A stretch of DNA of 64,000 nt. Origin: Pycnococcus provasolii. Lineage: Eukaryota; Chlorophyta; Pseudoscourfieldiophyceae; Pseudoscourfieldiales; Pycnococcaceae. The DNA is taken from assembly GCA_938743325.2 (NCBI GenBank), contig OW568869.1, positions 806,001-870,000 of the forward strand. Direction: 5' to 3'. The notes beneath the pieces are model-generated. The model ran no database searches. It worked only from the letters and a program-made list of their open reading frames with translations, and had not been told where the DNA came from. Below, in pieces: positions 18,705-27,356 of this stretch. The position numbers and the translations under genes are program-made. Each line of letters begins with the position of its first letter. The first letter of the stretch is position 1.

Positions 18705-20348
18705 ATGGCGACACCTCCTCCGCCGCACCCGCTCATGCCTGCGCCTGCGGGATCCCAGCAGCCTCCACCGCCTACGCACACGCAGCAGCAGCAGCAGCAG
18801 CAGCAGCAGCACCTCGTGGCGTTCCGCCTCGTGCGTCAGACTCGCCCGAAGCTGGCAATAGCACCGCCACCGCCACCGTCCATCTACGACCTCGCGCCTG
18901 ACCTCATGCACGCTGATCTCGCCGACGCACTAAAAGACGACGATGATTCGGCGTCATCCTCGGCGTCGTCGTCACTGGCTCACTACCCGTTCAACGGCTC
19001 ACTCGCAACCACGTCGTCATTCGGGGAAGTGCACCTCGGAGAGACGTTCACGTGCGCCATAGAAGTGTCGGGATCACCTCTGGCGAGAAGTATCTGCGTG
19101 CGCGTGGAAATGCAAACAGAAAGAAACAAGCAAGTTCTCTACGATAACAACGACTCGCCGTTCGATAACGTCGGCGCACCAGGCGCGGGTGCGCACGAAT
19201 TCGTCGTGTCGTTCCCACTCAGGGAACTAGGAGCACACACCCTCGCATGCAGCGCCGTGTACAGCGTGCAGACACAAACGGACCCGGCTGCACCGCAACC
19301 GCAACAGCACGGCTTGCCGCCAGCTGCGGCACCAGACCGCAGGTACTTTCCACAGTACTACAAGTTTAACGTCGTCAGCCCGCTCGCCGTCAGGACGAAG
19401 TGCCGCCGATTGCCAGACGTCTGCGGCGACGCACTCGACGCGAGGGGAGGCGGGCCGGCGTGGGCGCTCGAGGCGTGCCTGGAGAACACGTCCAAAACAA
19501 GCCTCGTCTTCCGCGACATTCGTCTCGACGCACCCGAGGGCGCGACCGCTGCGCGCATTGGCGGCGAGGCGGAGGTCATCGGCGACTCCGCCGCTTGTCT
19601 CGGTGCCGCGCTCGTGCTGGCGCCCGGAGAAAGCGCGCACGTATTGCACGTAGTTCGCCGCGCCGCTGACGGCGATGCACATGCATCATCGAGCGGGTCG
19701 CTTGGCAAGCTCGACGTGCGCTGGCGTGGCGTGGACGGCGGCGAGAGCGGGCGTCTGCAGACGCAGGCTGTCCTTTCGGGATCCACGGCATCCGCCACCG
19801 CACCTGGCTCAGATTCCTCGGCCGCATACGGCACATGGTCATTGGTGAGTGCCGCCGCGGACATTCCGCACTTGCTGACTGCGGCAGGCGCACCGCCCCC
19901 ACGCGCCGCGGTGGACGAGATGATTGGCGTGACGAAGGCTGCCCGCGTCGGAATTCCGTTCGACCTGCGCCTTGAGCTACGCGGTCCGTCGGAAGCCGGC
20001 CCTCCACCGAGCACGTGGCGTCTCGTGCACCTTGCGACGGCCGGCGCCGCCGCTGGCGCACGCGTCCCCCCCGCGGCGCTGGCACCGCCCGCGATGCTCG
20101 CCGCATCGTCGTCGAGCGGCCTCAGCGCGGTGGGCGAGGTTCCGTGCCCGCTTGCGCCCTTGCAGGCTGTCGACGGCCAGCCAGGCGTGTACCGCCTGCG
20201 CCAGAGCATCGTCGCGCTTCGCGCGGGCGTGCTTCGCGTCGAGGGCCTGTGCGTCGTCGCTCCTCTGGAGGAGGGCGGTGCCTCGCTGCGCGCTTGCGGC
20301 GGTCGCGTCGTGTGTGCGCTCGTTCCTCTGGAGCTGCGCGTTGTGTAA
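18705..20348 (+). CDS. TRAPPC13: TRAPPC13 homologue (TRAPP complex subunit)
   Basis: 547 residues, ATG at 18705. The N-terminus is Pro-rich with a nine-residue Gln tract encoded by CAG repeats at about 18784-18810. VAFRLVRQTRPKL followed by APDLMHADL matches the start of TRAPPC13. GEVHLGETFTCAIEVSGSPL and ICVRVEMQTERNK form the first Ig-like beta domain, and YFPQYYKFNVVSPLAVRTKC matches the conserved FFKFQV-x-KPL block. The C-terminal half contains another beta-rich module (GIPFDLRLELRG). TRAPPC13 is a peripheral subunit of metazoan TRAPPIII and plant TRAPP, acting in Golgi and autophagic trafficking. It is divergent from the anthranilate phosphoribosyltransferase gene (156 bp between ATGs). 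Confidence 0.85.
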   Translation: MATPPPPHPLMPAPAGSQQPPPPTHTQQQQQQQQQHLVAFRLVRQTRPKLAIAPPPPPSIYDLAPDLMHADLADALKDDDDSASSSASSSLAHYPFNGSLATTSSFGEVHLGETFTCAIEVSGSPLARSICVRVEMQTERNKQVLYDNNDSPFDNVGAPGAGAHEFVVSFPLRELGAHTLACSAVYSVQTQTDPAAPQPQQHGLPPAAAPDRRYFPQYYKFNVVSPLAVRTKCRRLPDVCGDALDARGGGPAWALEACLENTSKTSLVFRDIRLDAPEGATAARIGGEAEVIGDSAACLGAALVLAPGESAHVLHVVRRAADGDAHASSSGSLGKLDVRWRGVDGGESGRLQTQAVLSGSTASATAPGSDSSAAYGTWSLVSAAADIPHLLTAAGAPPPRAAVDEMIGVTKAARVGIPFDLRLELRGPSEAGPPPSTWRLVHLATAGAAAGARVPPAALAPPAMLAASSSSGLSAVGEVPCPLAPLQAVDGQPGVYRLRQSIVALRAGVLRVEGLCVVAPLEEGGASLRACGGRVVCALVPLELRVV

Positions 20349-20404
20349 AAAAAAGACTAGAATAGGAATGTTGAATACCCTAACCTGAACCTCTGGGCTG
20401 GCAA

Positions 20405-20425
20405 GCTAAGTTAGGGTTAGGGCCC
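20405..20425. promoter_or_regulatory. Telo-box-like motif upstream of the SPRING gene
   Basis: AAGTTAGGGTTAGGGCCC (two TTAGGG cores) lies ~165 bp before the ATG at 20582 and just after TRAPPC13. It matches the recurrent promoter motif of this window. Function is inferred. Confidence 0.4.
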
Positions 20426-20581
20426 GGTGCCTGCGCGCAGCAGAGGTCCCCGACCCCGGGGGAAGGCCCCCCGGGGAGAGGACCCTCCGGCGCACTGGGC
20501 GCTGTCTTGCTTGCCCAGCACCCTGCCCAGCACTCTCGCCTGGCACTGGCCTCGCCTTGTGGTGGCATATTTCGCTCAGTC

Positions 20582-21787
20582 ATGGCGTGCTCGCCCTTAA
20601 GAGGGCTTGGGTCTGTGTTTGTGCTGGTAGTTGCCCTTGCTGGCTTTACGTCTGGGCAGCACCACCCGCGCGAGGAGCGGCACCCGAACTTCCAGCACCA
20701 AGTGGCCGCCGGAGTGGCCGCCGGCTCGAACCCGCGACACCACCAAGGGCCGCTGGGCGAGATCGAGAACATCCAGCTCAAGTTCGAGGGGCCTACGCCG
20801 GTGCTGTACGCGCTGCCCAAAGCAGTTCCTGGGCCGACCGATCGGTGTCGATTCACGAAGGGAGGCGCGCACATCATCACCGACGAGCGAGGGAATACCT
20901 GCGCGCGTTCGGAGTGGAACCCGAGCAGTGGGTGCTGTCCAGCCGCGGGCCAGCCGCCTCCTGCGTGCGCCGCTCTCGAAGCTGGCACAGACGCGAAGCT
21001 GGATATGGGCGATGCCGGCGCGTGCGAAGCGAACACGAAGTGCTGCGGAAGGTATGAAACCTGCACCGCTTGCTGCTTGGGCCAGGTGAGGAAGCTGGCC
21101 GACGAAGCGAAAGACGAGTCAACCGATGGTCAGACGAGGGCGAGCAAGAGCCTGCCGCCACTGAGCGTCGAACATTCGAGTATGTGGAACAAGTGGATCG
21201 AGTCCGTGGGCGTGACTGCGGACGCATCAAAGGGCTACCCGCCAGGCAGCGTCCTCATCGACCCGTGGGAGTACTGTGCGGTGAAGTGCCGGACGCAGGC
21301 TTTCATGACCGTGCACGAGAATGCGTTCCGCCACTCGGACTTTAGATACTGCTTCGGCGAGCTTGACGACAAGGGACTTACGCCGCTGTGGTCGAACGAC
21401 GAGTTGAACACCAGGCTGCAGGGCTTCCAAAAGCACCAACACATGCCGAAGGACGCGCCGACGCCAGGGCGCATGAAGCTCGAAGACTGGAGTGAGGAGT
21501 TCGCGAAGTTCGGCCATAGCGCGGATCCCGCGGTGCAGAAGACGGAGGGTGAGGGTGATCGCCACTATGCTGACCACCAATTCAACTCGTACGTGGCGCC
21601 GTTGCCCAAAACGTGGGTACAGAGATGGTGGAACACGTGGTCGATCTTCATCAACGGCTTCTTCCCCAAGACAGCGAGCCATTCTCCACATTTGGCGCCG
21701 ATTCTGGTGGCGTTGTTTATATTCGTTTCTTTTTGCTTGACAGCCATGGTGTGTGTGGTATGGAGCCTATTGACTTCTGTGTACTAA
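20582..21787 (+). CDS. SPRING/C12orf49-like (DUF2054) Golgi membrane protein
   Basis: 401 residues from the ATG at 20582; an in-frame ATG at 20507 is also possible. MACSPLRGLGSVFVLVVALA is a signal peptide or anchor. The Cys-rich DUF2054 signature is complete: DRCRFTKGGAHIITDERGNT, SSGCCP, CCGRYETCTACCLGQV, YCAVKCRTQAFMTVHENAFR, then DFRYCFGE. A strongly hydrophobic helix near the C-terminus (LAPILVALFIFVSFCLTAMV) gives a second membrane segment, which the short human protein (~205 residues) does not have. In animals SPRING licenses SREBP processing by site-1 protease in the Golgi. Whether SREBP-type control exists in this alga cannot be told here, so a more general S1P-related role is possible. 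Confidence 0.82.
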   Translation: MACSPLRGLGSVFVLVVALAGFTSGQHHPREERHPNFQHQVAAGVAAGSNPRHHQGPLGEIENIQLKFEGPTPVLYALPKAVPGPTDRCRFTKGGAHIITDERGNTCARSEWNPSSGCCPAAGQPPPACAALEAGTDAKLDMGDAGACEANTKCCGRYETCTACCLGQVRKLADEAKDESTDGQTRASKSLPPLSVEHSSMWNKWIESVGVTADASKGYPPGSVLIDPWEYCAVKCRTQAFMTVHENAFRHSDFRYCFGELDDKGLTPLWSNDELNTRLQGFQKHQHMPKDAPTPGRMKLEDWSEEFAKFGHSADPAVQKTEGEGDRHYADHQFNSYVAPLPKTWVQRWWNTWSIFINGFFPKTASHSPHLAPILVALFIFVSFCLTAMVCVVWSLLTSVY

Positions 21788-21816
21788 AGCAACTCACGTA
21801 ACACAACCCTGTTTAC

Positions 21817-22524
21817 TTACGCAACCTGATCGATTTTGGTGAGCACCTGGTCGGCGTGCTCCGTCGTCTTGACGTTCGCCATGGACCCGTCACGCTCGAG
21901 CCAGTGTCCCTTGACGGTGCCGGCGCTGTCAATCAAAAACGTCTGTCGGTCGGAAAACTTCCCCAGAAGAGGGATGCTGAGCTCCGCTCCATACTGCGCC
22001 GAAACCGACCCGTCCGCGTCACTGAGCACGGGGAAGGTGAGTCCGCCCTTGTCGCAGAACTCCTCGTGCTTGTCGATAGGATCCATGGAAATGCCAACGA
22101 TTTTTGCGCCCTTGCTTTCGAACTTGGTGAGCGACTGCTGAAATCTCTGCGCCTCGACCGAGCACCCTGGGGAGAAGTCCTGGTTGTAGAAGTACAGAAC
22201 GACGAACTTCGACTCTTTGAGCGCATCGGCCAGCGCGAGCTTTCCGCCACCCGCCTTGGGGAGCGCGAACGTCGGCGCGACGTCTCCGACGTCCACCTTG
22301 GGTGCGGCAGCCGCAAGGGCCGGTCCGGACGATATGGGCGAGCCAGGCACCGCGAGGCCAGCACCGAGGGCAGCACCGGCGGATCCGAGCAGGATCGCGC
22401 GGCGCACGGGGACGGAGGAGGCATGCGTTGTTACGGAACGGGCATGACCACGAGCACGCAGAGGCGGGCATCGCGGAGGCGAGAGCGAGCACGAGCACGG
22501 AGCACGGGCGGAGGCGAGCATCAT
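21817..22524 (-). CDS. PRXQ: Peroxiredoxin Q, probably thylakoid-lumenal
   Basis: 235 residues from the ATG at 22524; a GTG further out is not used. The N-terminal ~75 residues form a bipartite presequence: a Ser/Arg-rich stroma-targeting part, then VRRAILLGSAGAALGAGLA and an ALA cleavage-like site, which looks like a twin-arginine lumen signal. The thioredoxin-fold body has VGDVAPTFALPKAGG, VVLYFYNQDFSPGCSVEAQR with the peroxidatic Cys, and GLTFPVLSDADGSV. PrxQ usually has a resolving Cys five residues after the peroxidatic one; here that position is not Cys, but a Cys occurs in HEEFCDKGG. It reduces peroxides using thioredoxin. The gene is tail-to-tail with SPRING (29 bp). Confidence 0.9.
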   Translation of the reverse strand: MMLASARAPCSCSLSPPRCPPLRARGHARSVTTHASSVPVRRAILLGSAGAALGAGLAVPGSPISSGPALAAAAPKVDVGDVAPTFALPKAGGGKLALADALKESKFVVLYFYNQDFSPGCSVEAQRFQQSLTKFESKGAKIVGISMDPIDKHEEFCDKGGLTFPVLSDADGSVSAQYGAELSIPLLGKFSDRQTFLIDSAGTVKGHWLERDGSMANVKTTEHADQVLTKIDQVA

Positions 22525-22753
22525 CACGGGAAATATATTGTGATTCCGCACAACTCACTGATTGATGGGGACGGATACAGTATGAGAGGCTGAGATGAGT
22601 TTGGTCCCTTTTTTCACGTTTCCGGTACCAGGGGATCCGTCGTGGAACCCTCACAACGTGACTTGGAGAGGATTATTTGACGAAATTGTTTTCTTTGGTT
22701 GTTTCGTCAACATGTATGTTACACTGCACTGTACTGTACTTCAAAGTCCTTCT

Positions 22754-24370
22754 TCAAGTCGCCTTGACGTGCGCGAGACCGAGGCGACGTAACGTGCCGT
22801 CGCACGCAAATTCGTATACGCGACGACGCAAGTCATCGCACGTGCCGCATGACTCCAAAAAGCGCACAAACGCGCTCCCAGGAGCCAGCAGATTGTCGTC
22901 GCGATCGCCAGACCAAGGCGTCGGATGTACCGCGGTGAAGCTCGGATTGCACCAACACTTGCGATAATCGTCGTCTATGAGTAACGTGGTGGAGGGACCG
23001 TACATACCGTACAAGGGTGCGTGAGGCTTCTTCGCCTTGTGCGCGGGGAGATCCGGAAGCTCAGCGATTTCGCTCGGCGACTTGTCGTACGGTGGAGGAT
23101 CGCTGCTGCCGACCGGTCCTTGGAATTGCACGTTCCAAAGCTGCGCGAGGTCCTTGTACATCAGGCGCTTGCCTTCTCGCCCAATCGGGTCAGGTCCGGC
23201 GTCCGTGCATTGCTCCTGACCCCAAACGAATGCCAGCAGCTCAGGATTCAAACCCAGGAAGGGGAGATAATTTCTGATGTTGTGGTATTTAGCGGAACTC
23301 CATATGCCAACCGCGAAGTGCTGCAGGCACCACTGCAGGAACTCGCGGCCGTGAGGTCGAATCCACACCTTGAACTGTCCAACCATCGCGTCGGGCATCG
23401 ACCAAGTCGCGTCGTTCGCATCACCCCAATTGTAGCACGCATCTGCACCGTGATGCGCAATCTCGCGGTGAATGAGAAAGCCATTCAGGTCGAGCACGAG
23501 AAGCTTCGGTTGAGCCATCGGCGGCACACCTGCCCATCCGGCAATACCTGGCGGCAGCACGCCCATCTCGTGGTTCACGGCTGAGGCTAGATTTTGGCAC
23601 ATCTGCTGCAGGTTCCTGGTCGCCTTCACAATGTCGCGCACGAGAACCGCAGGCTTCCCGCGCGGCGGCCCCATTTCATCGTCAGCAGCACCAGCAGCGG
23701 CGGCGGAGGAATTGAGGGCGGCAGCGAAGACGTTGGCAGAAGGGCCAGCAACACCACCAGCGTCGTCCTTGGCTTTTTTGGCCCTCTTGTTGCCGTCGTC
23801 TTGCTCGGCGGGACGCTTTGTACTGTTCACACTTGCGATGATGTTTCGAATGATTTTGACCGCCGCGACGCAGGGCTTGTACTTTATTCCATTCTTCTTC
23901 CCCATCTTCTTGATCACCGCTCCCAAATTTAGGTGAAATTTAGGTTCCTCGTTCATCGCGACGAAGATCACCGCTGCGTACGCGATTTTGCGACTTTCTA
24001 GCGATTTCCCTCGACATGTCTCGAAGCACTCATAGTTATGGTCTTTCTGTTTGGGTGTATGGTTGACGCAAATGGTGTACACGTCGACTGCTCTCTGCGT
24101 CGTTGCCTTTGAGGCGTTCACTTGCGCCGCTATTTGCCGCACCGCCTTGATATCCTCGTCAAGAGATTGCGAGGCACCACCATCATTGTGTACGTTAACA
24201 GCACCATCGTCGGAGACACCAGCAGGTTCGGGACCGTATGCGTCATCGGAGTTATCACCAGCTGCAGCAGCAGCAGCGCCGTGAACCTGTTTCTCTTCGG
24301 AGTCGGAGTCGGAGTCAGAGATGGGTATCTCGCACGCGTCAACCGGCGGAGGCATGGCGGCGGCGGACAT
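22754..24370 (-). CDS. TFIIB-like cyclin fold fused to FCP1/NIF-type HAD phosphatase
   Basis: 538 residues from the ATG at 24370. Residues ~69-177 contain helices resembling a TFIIB/cyclin repeat (RQIAAQVNASKATTQRAVDV, CRGKSLESRKIAYAAVIFVA). After a charged linker, a C-terminal-domain phosphatase module begins near residue 287: LLVLDLNGFLIHR, KVWIRPHGREFLQWC, VGIWSSAKYHNIRNYL and TLLIDDDYRKCWCNP. The first motif reads D-L-N rather than D-x-D, a variant seen in several plant FCP1-like proteins. The second Asp is the usual acid/base, so activity may be low or altered. The likely role is nuclear, in transcription or RNA polymerase II CTD control. The phosphatase assignment is firm; the cyclin-fold assignment is moderate. 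Confidence 0.72.
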   Translation of the reverse strand: MSAAAMPPPVDACEIPISDSDSDSEEKQVHGAAAAAAGDNSDDAYGPEPAGVSDDGAVNVHNDGGASQSLDEDIKAVRQIAAQVNASKATTQRAVDVYTICVNHTPKQKDHNYECFETCRGKSLESRKIAYAAVIFVAMNEEPKFHLNLGAVIKKMGKKNGIKYKPCVAAVKIIRNIIASVNSTKRPAEQDDGNKRAKKAKDDAGGVAGPSANVFAAALNSSAAAAGAADDEMGPPRGKPAVLVRDIVKATRNLQQMCQNLASAVNHEMGVLPPGIAGWAGVPPMAQPKLLVLDLNGFLIHREIAHHGADACYNWGDANDATWSMPDAMVGQFKVWIRPHGREFLQWCLQHFAVGIWSSAKYHNIRNYLPFLGLNPELLAFVWGQEQCTDAGPDPIGREGKRLMYKDLAQLWNVQFQGPVGSSDPPPYDKSPSEIAELPDLPAHKAKKPHAPLYGMYGPSTTLLIDDDYRKCWCNPSFTAVHPTPWSGDRDDNLLAPGSAFVRFLESCGTCDDLRRRVYEFACDGTLRRLGLAHVKAT

Positions 24371-24469
24371 ACTACCTATTTTAAGGCTATTATCAAGAAT
24401 AAAGTTTACAACACCGCCGTGACTGACTACCCGGTACTTTTTACTCTGGTGAAACCTTCCAATTCTTAT

Positions 24470-24530
24470 TCGGGGTTCACCCACTCATCAACCCTTCGTC
24501 CGCGAAAGGTTTTAAACCCCGAATAATCAA
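24470..24530. promoter_or_regulatory. AAACCCCGAAT motifs in opposite orientation
   Basis: TTATTCGGGGTTCACC and, 25 bp on, TTTTAAACCCCGAATAATC form an inverted pair in the gap between the FCP1-like and TspO-like start codons (24370 and 24675). A divergent promoter with one motif copy per direction is a plausible reading. Inference only. Confidence 0.4.
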
Positions 24531-24674
24531 CTCCTCCTCCGACCCATAAGATAGAGAGCGAGCAGCGTCCGGTAAGGAAAAAAAATCCTGTGTAAAATAC
24601 ATATCTCCGCCGTTTTTGGATAAAATCACTCTCCGTCTCCCTCTCACCGTCGGCGTCGGCGTGGTTCGGCGGCG

Positions 24675-25840
24675 ATGGCGGAGCCTTGGGTGCGCATCCT
24701 CATCATAACCTCACTATCCGCCCTCCTGCTCGCACTCGCACGCTCAGACGCCTTCGACGCGTACAGAAGCACCTTGCTGGAATCCGACGAATACTGTGTC
24801 GCATCACTCCCATTCTTCAACGGACCACCCGCGGACAGGCTGGCGGGGAATGGGCAACGCTCTATGTGCGTAAGACCGTGGACAGCGGCGATGTCGCTCG
24901 CGTTCGCCGCAAACGCCGTCGCTGTCAGCGTGCCTCAAAGAATTGACAGCCGCGTCGACGTCGGCGCGAACGGCAAACCGACGTACACAACTGCGCGGAA
25001 ATTCAAGCCTGTGCTGCAGCCAGCGCCTTGGGCTTTTGCAATATGGGGTGCCATATACTTGTCTGAATTCGTCTTCTTGCTCCTGCTCCTGCTCGGAAGC
25101 AGCCCCATATCGCCTGAAATTGCAGTTCCGTGGATTGTGGCTCACCTGTCGCAAGCTCTGTGGTGCTTCGCCTTCGTTCCTTCGTTGGAACGGAATCACC
25201 TTTACCTCAGCGCGATGCTCCTCGGCGCCGTTGCCACCAGCATGTCTTTCACTCAGGTGAAGGCTCTCGACGCGTGGGATGCTACCTTTGGCGAGAAGTC
25301 TGCGTCCTTCTTCGAGCTGTTGACTGGGTCGTCGTCTCCACAGAGCAGCACACGCGACGTCGCGATTGTCGCAATCGGGTACTTCGCCACCACAGCGCAT
25401 TACGCGTGGGCGACCGCGGCAACGCTTGTCAATGCCAACAGCTACGTTGGCGTCTCCTTGATTCAACAACGCAAGGTCATGGTCATGCTTGCCGCTCTCT
25501 CAGCTAGCTTCGCTCTCGCGCTTGGATTTGTACACGTCGCGCTTCGGCGCTCGTGCCTGTATATGCTGGTGGTCTCGTGGACGCTGACAGCGCTTGCAGA
25601 TGCGGCGACCGGTCGACTCGCGCGCTACCACGGCGCGATGGGTGTCTTTGCATGCTCTGGAAGCATTGCCGGCGCTTGCCTGTTTGCGATGCGCGATGGT
25701 GCGGCATCAGCTCGCGACCTCGTGGGGCCGCTCGCCATCGTACTTCCTTCCCTTCGACTCCTGCGAACGTGCTTTCGAATCATCGCAACGCCACGCGAGG
25801 ATCCTGCACCAGCGACACCTCCGCGTTCCAATGTCGACGT

Positions 25841-25876
<36 letters not shown>

Positions 25877-26036
25877 GACGACGCCGACGAAGACGACGTC
25901 TTCTCAACACAACAGATCGTCGCCGACCAATTCGCCAAACCGAACACCGAACAAGGCACTCATGGTTGGTGCGCTTGCAGCTGCGGCGGGTTCTGTGATT
26001 GTCAGAGCCCGCCGCGTGATTGCCAAGTCAAGGTAA
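24675..26036 (+). CDS. Multi-pass membrane protein, TspO/MBR-related
   Basis: 453 residues, ATG at 24675. At least eight hydrophobic segments are visible, starting with an N-terminal signal-like helix. The motif LQPAPWAFAIWGAIYLSE near residue 120 and SQALWCFAFVPSLERNHLYL resemble the Pro-x-Trp-x-Phe-x-x-x-Trp core of TspO-related tryptophan-rich sensory proteins found in cyanobacteria and algae, but the protein is much longer than canonical TspO (~160 residues). The C-terminal ~70 residues are Ser/Thr/Pro-rich with a 12-Ser run encoded by TCG repeats, then a basic tail. TspO proteins bind tetrapyrroles and sterols. The substrate is unknown here, and the family assignment rests mainly on one motif. 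Confidence 0.55.
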
Positions 26037-26066
26037 GTGAGTTCCGTTACATTAAAAATGGGTCAA

Positions 26067-26888
26067 TTAGTACGTCAACCCGTAGTTGAACAGCGCGACG
26101 TTGTACGCGAATAGGACTGTGATGGCGATGACGCCTTGCACGACGCCACGTCGGTTGCTATCACTCTTCTCTTCATCCGTGCGCGGCATGGGGAATCCGC
26201 CATCTGGCACGAACAGTTGTCTGATGATGAGCAGCGCGATGATGTAGTGTCCAGGCCATCGCACGCCTCTTCCCCACAACCAGACACGCCATTCGTCCTT
26301 GATGAGTCCGTCGTTGGGCGGCGGCGTGTACCCCGTTCCCGTGCAGTCCACCTTGTATCCCGGCTTGGCGCCGCACCTCCTCGCCTCTGCTCTTTTCGTG
26401 AGTGCCTTTTGCGCAGCTGTGTAGAGTGTGGGTGCCGCCTCGACCGCCTCCGTGTACGCGTCGTCCGCGGCGGCGAAGTCTCTCCTTTCGAGTGCGTCGT
26501 CGCCGATTTTGATTGCGTCTAGCGCTTTCTGTCTCTGCTGCGGTTGTGTTTCCTCGGGAAGGAGGCTTGCGACGCAGTCCGCGGCGTTCGTGCATCCCTC
26601 GGTTCCCTGCGGTCTGAAGAAGACCTCGCACGCGCACGCGAGCGAGACGTCAACAGTGAGTTCAGCGATTGCGGTGATGCGTCGTCGCGCGGATACTTTC
26701 GGGACGCTGGAGGCCTGTGACTGAGATTGTGGTGACGAAGAAGCCCTTACCCTGACGAGTCGTCGTTGAGGAGCACAATCCCACAAAGACAAAGAAAGAC
26801 GCTTCCCACTACTGTAGCGCATATTATGATGAACCCTATGAAGGAGGGCGGACGTTGACACTGACACTGACACTGACGAGAGCGACAT
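26067..26888 (-). CDS. Conserved-looking plastid membrane protein, unknown
   Basis: 273 residues from the ATG at 26888. I do not recognise the family. The first ~65 residues are Ser/Arg/Val-rich without acidic residues, suggesting a plastid transit peptide. A central part (QRQKALDAIKIGDDALERRD to ALTKRAEARRCG) has the look of one or two TPR-like helical hairpins. The C-terminal third has GRGVRWPGHYIIALLIIRQL and GVVQGVIAITVLFAYNVALF, two probable membrane helices. Three Cys occur close together in DVSLACACEVFF and GCTNAADCV. It lies 30 bp from the convergent TspO-like gene, and its promoter faces AP-2 alpha across the telo-box repeats at 27013-27170. Confidence 0.6.
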   Translation of the reverse strand: MSLSSVSVSVSTSALLHRVHHNMRYSSGKRLSLSLWDCAPQRRLVRVRASSSPQSQSQASSVPKVSARRRITAIAELTVDVSLACACEVFFRPQGTEGCTNAADCVASLLPEETQPQQRQKALDAIKIGDDALERRDFAAADDAYTEAVEAAPTLYTAAQKALTKRAEARRCGAKPGYKVDCTGTGYTPPPNDGLIKDEWRVWLWGRGVRWPGHYIIALLIIRQLFVPDGGFPMPRTDEEKSDSNRRGVVQGVIAITVLFAYNVALFNYGLTY

Positions 26889-27012
26889 GATAAAGGCGTA
26901 CAGTATGTGATCCGAGAGAGGGCAAAGCAGTGATGAGGCAAAATCAATATCAAGCGAAGGGTGGTGGTCAGAGGATACGGAGAGAGAGGAACGACAGCCA
27001 CGAACTGCTAAG

Positions 27013-27170
27013 ATAACCCAGGTAGATAACCCTAAGGAATCCCAAACCCTAACCCAGAAGGGGGTACAGTAACCCTAAAGGAATCTCAAACCCTAACCCA
27101 GAAGGGGGTAACCCTAAGGCATCCCAAGTTGGAAATCCCACCCTAAGGTAACTTCAAACCCTAAAGGCAT
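27013..27170. repeat. Telo-box-rich tandem repeat in divergent promoter
   Basis: Two ~45-50-bp units of the form AACCCTAA(A)GGAATC(C/T)CAAACCCTAACCCAGAAGGGGGTA, followed by degenerate pieces (AACCCTAAGGCATCCCAAG, CACCCTAAGGTAACTTC, AAACCCTAAAGGCATCTC). At least eight CCCTAA cores occur in ~160 bp. It lies 125-325 bp from the unknown-gene ATG (26888) and 190-345 bp from the AP-2 alpha ATG (27357). It is likely a regulatory array built by local duplication. Confidence 0.6.
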
Positions 27171-27356
27171 CTCTTGCAAGGGCATATTTTACTCCGCCCT
27201 TGTCTGTTGCTCCTTCCCTTCCTCCGCGACCTTCTTTCCTCCAAAGGAATCGCGAAGCAGGCTGCTGCTTCTTTCTTAGGGCTCGTTCCATTTCGCGCGT
27301 ACTCGCTTGTGCCCTTAAGTGCTTAAAGCTTATTGTGTGCTCTTTAAGTTTCAGTC

